Notes under the pieces: generated by a model
The model's database searches: none
What the model was told of the DNA's origin: nothing
Seen by the model: the letters and a program-made list of their open reading frames with translations, nothing else
Origin: Achromobacter sp.
Lineage (GTDB): Bacteria > Pseudomonadota > Gammaproteobacteria > Burkholderiales > Burkholderiaceae_B
Length of the DNA: 7,354 bases
Assembly (NCBI GenBank): GCA_003454835.1
Contig: DMTA01000036.1
Coordinates: 1 to 7,354 of the forward strand
Reading direction: 5' to 3'
Part shown: piece by piece, positions 6,087 through 7,354 of the stretch
How the letters are laid out: each line of letters starts with the position of its first letter
How positions within the stretch are numbered: the stretch's first letter is position 1
Position numbers and translations under genes: made by a program

Positions 6087-7354
6087 CTACGCCCGCCGCA
6101 TCTTGGGCAACAGGATGGCCACGACACCCAGCAGCGGCAGATACGCGCACAACTGATACACGTAGCCGATGCTGGTGGCGTCGGCGACCCTGCCCAGCAC
6201 CGCGGCGCCCAGGCCGCCCATGCCGAAGGCAAAGCCGAAGAACAGGCCCGCGATCATGCCCACCTTGCCCGGGACCAGCTCCTGCGCATAGACCACGATC
6301 GCGGAGAAGGCCGACGCCAGCACCACGCCAATGATGACCACCAGCACGCCGGTCCAGAAGAGATTCGCGTGCGGCAGCATCAGCGTGAAAGGCGCCACGC
6401 CCAGGATCGACACCCAGATCACGATCTTGCGGCCGATGCGGTCGCCGACCGGTCCGCCCACGACGGTACCCACCGCGACGGCGGCCAGGAACAGGAAGAG
6501 GTACAGCTGCGCCTCGCGCACCGACAGCGCAAACTTGTCGATCAAGTAGAAGGTGAAATAGCTATTCAGGCTGGCCAGATAGAAGTACTTCGAGAACACC
6601 AGCACGCCCAGCACCCCCAACGCGCCCAGCACCTGATTGCGGGTCAGCCCGTTGCCCGCGCTCTCGCGCCGCGCACGCGGCTTGAGCAGCACGCGGTTGG
6701 CGCCATACCAGCGCCCGATCCATATCAGCACCGCAATGCCGAACAGCGCCGCCAGCGAGAACCACGCCACGCTGCCTTGCCCGTGCGGAATGATGAACAG
6801 CGCCGCCAAGAGTGGTCCCAGCGCCGATCCCACATTGCCGCCCACCTGAAAAAGCGACTGCGCCAACCCGTGCCGACCGCCCGACGCCATGCGCGCAACG
6901 CGCGACGATTCGGGATGGAACACGGACGAGCCCGTGCCCACCAGCACCGCCGCCACCAGCAGCCAGCCGAACGACGGCGCCATCGACAGCATCAACAGGC
7001 CCACTAGCGTAAAGCCCATGCCCACGGGCAGCGAGTACGGCTTGGGGTTCCGGTCGGTATAGAAACCAATGAACGGCTGCAGCAGCGACGCGGCAAGCTG
7101 GTAGACCAGCGTGATCAGCCCGATCTGCGTGAACGTGAGGCTGAACGAGTCCTTGAGCATGGGATAGATGGCGAGCAGGATCGACTGGATCATGTCGTTC
7201 ATCAGATGCGCCACACTGATCGCGCCCAGCACCTTGAAAGCGGTGGAGGGATCGGAGGCGGGGGGCGTCCCCGCGGCGGGCGTTCCCGCGGCGGATGCTG
7301 CGGCGGGTGCGGCGGGTGTGGGGGGGGGGGGGGGGGGGAAGGCGATACAACACA
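6087..7354 (-). CDS. fsr: MFS efflux transporter of the fosmidomycin-resistance (Fsr) type, 5' end not in window
   Basis: Inner-membrane major facilitator that exports small molecules using the proton gradient; the E. coli homologue Fsr confers fosmidomycin resistance. From the in-frame GTG at 7232, 381 residues are visible and cover essentially all 12 membrane helices. Very Fsr-like stretches are the opening LGAISVAHLMNDMIQS, the block VGTGSSVFHPESSRVARM, SGGRHGLAQSLFQVGGN, FSKYFYLAS, and SAFSAIVVYAQELVPG. Motif A copies are GFYTDRNPKP between helices 2 and 3 and GPVGDRIGRK in the second half. The true start is probably upstream of 7232, because homology already begins at TAFKVLGAIS and no ribosome binding site precedes that GTG. 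Upstream the frame is open to the window edge through an Ala/Pro-rich stretch and six prolines encoded by a C tract, with no in-frame start codon. The substrate is inferred by similarity only. Confidence 0.9.
   Translation of the reverse strand, partial: CCIAFPPPPPPTPAAPAAASAAGTPAAGTPPASDPSTAFKVLGAISVAHLMNDMIQSILLAIYPMLKDSFSLTFTQIGLITLVYQLAASLLQPFIGFYTDRNPKPYSLPVGMGFTLVGLLMLSMAPSFGWLLVAAVLVGTGSSVFHPESSRVARMASGGRHGLAQSLFQVGGNVGSALGPLLAALFIIPHGQGSVAWFSLAALFGIAVLIWIGRWYGANRVLLKPRARRESAGNGLTRNQVLGALGVLGVLVFSKYFYLASLNSYFTFYLIDKFALSVREAQLYLFLFLAAVAVGTVVGGPVGDRIGRKIVIWVSILGVAPFTLMLPHANLFWTGVLVVIIGVVLASAFSAIVVYAQELVPGKVGMIAGLFFGFAFGMGGLGAAVLGRVADATSIGYVYQLCAYLPLLGVVAILLPKMRRA
7266..7316. repeat. Short direct repeats in the exporter N-terminal coding region
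   Basis: Two imperfect 15-bp copies (7266-7280 and 7281-7295, differing at two positions) are followed by two perfect 9-bp copies of TGCGGCGGG (7299-7307 and 7308-7316). On the coding strand they give an Ala/Pro/Gly/Thr-rich, probably disordered N-terminal tail. Such low-complexity DNA is prone to slippage. Confidence 0.7.
7320..7338. repeat. 19-base homopolymeric G tract (C tract on the coding strand)
   Basis: Nineteen consecutive G residues on the plus strand lie inside the open frame leading into the exporter gene. Changes of one base would shift the frame of anything translated across it. It sits 16 bases from the window edge, so it could also be a base-calling or assembly artefact. Confidence 0.9.

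Overview
The window is GC-rich DNA, dense with genes, and looks like a chromosomal segment of a betaproteobacterium. The protein sequences and the style of the genes suggest Alcaligenaceae (Achromobacter/Bordetella-like). That placement is an inference from recognition, because no rRNA or other marker gene is present.

Layout, left to right. (1) 9-1106, minus: DNA polymerase IV (dinB), complete. (2) 1107-1181: a short AT-rich gap between divergent genes. (3) 1182-1604, plus: a PaaI-type hotdog thioesterase. (4) 1605-1696: a 15-bp tandem repeat array between two convergent genes. (5) 1697-2152, minus: a small lipoprotein of unknown function. (6) 2307-4223, plus: an S9-family serine peptidase with a lipoprotein signal and a TTG start. 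(7) 4213-5442, minus: a seven-helix membrane diguanylate cyclase with a GGEEF active site and an inhibitory site; its 3' end overlaps the peptidase gene by 11 bp. (8) 5443-6086: about 640 bp without a convincing gene, holding several hairpins and a consensus -35 box. (9) 6087 to the right edge, minus: a fosmidomycin-resistance-type MFS exporter (Fsr). Its N-terminal coding region runs into a 19-base G tract at the edge.

The genes do not form one pathway. Neighbours alternate in strand, so most are probably transcribed singly: translesion DNA synthesis, thioester hydrolysis, two envelope lipoproteins, c-di-GMP signalling and drug efflux. This reads as ordinary core chromosome. I see no mobile element, CRISPR array, RNA gene or multi-gene defence system.

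Two places are most worth a second look. The first is the repeat array at 1615-1704. It is an exact multiple of the codon length and stays open, in frame, past the lipoprotein stop codon, where it would encode a Lys/Arg-rich pentapeptide tail. The second is the long G tract at 7320-7338 in the 5' part of the exporter gene. It could be a phase-variation tract or a sequencing or assembly artefact at the end.
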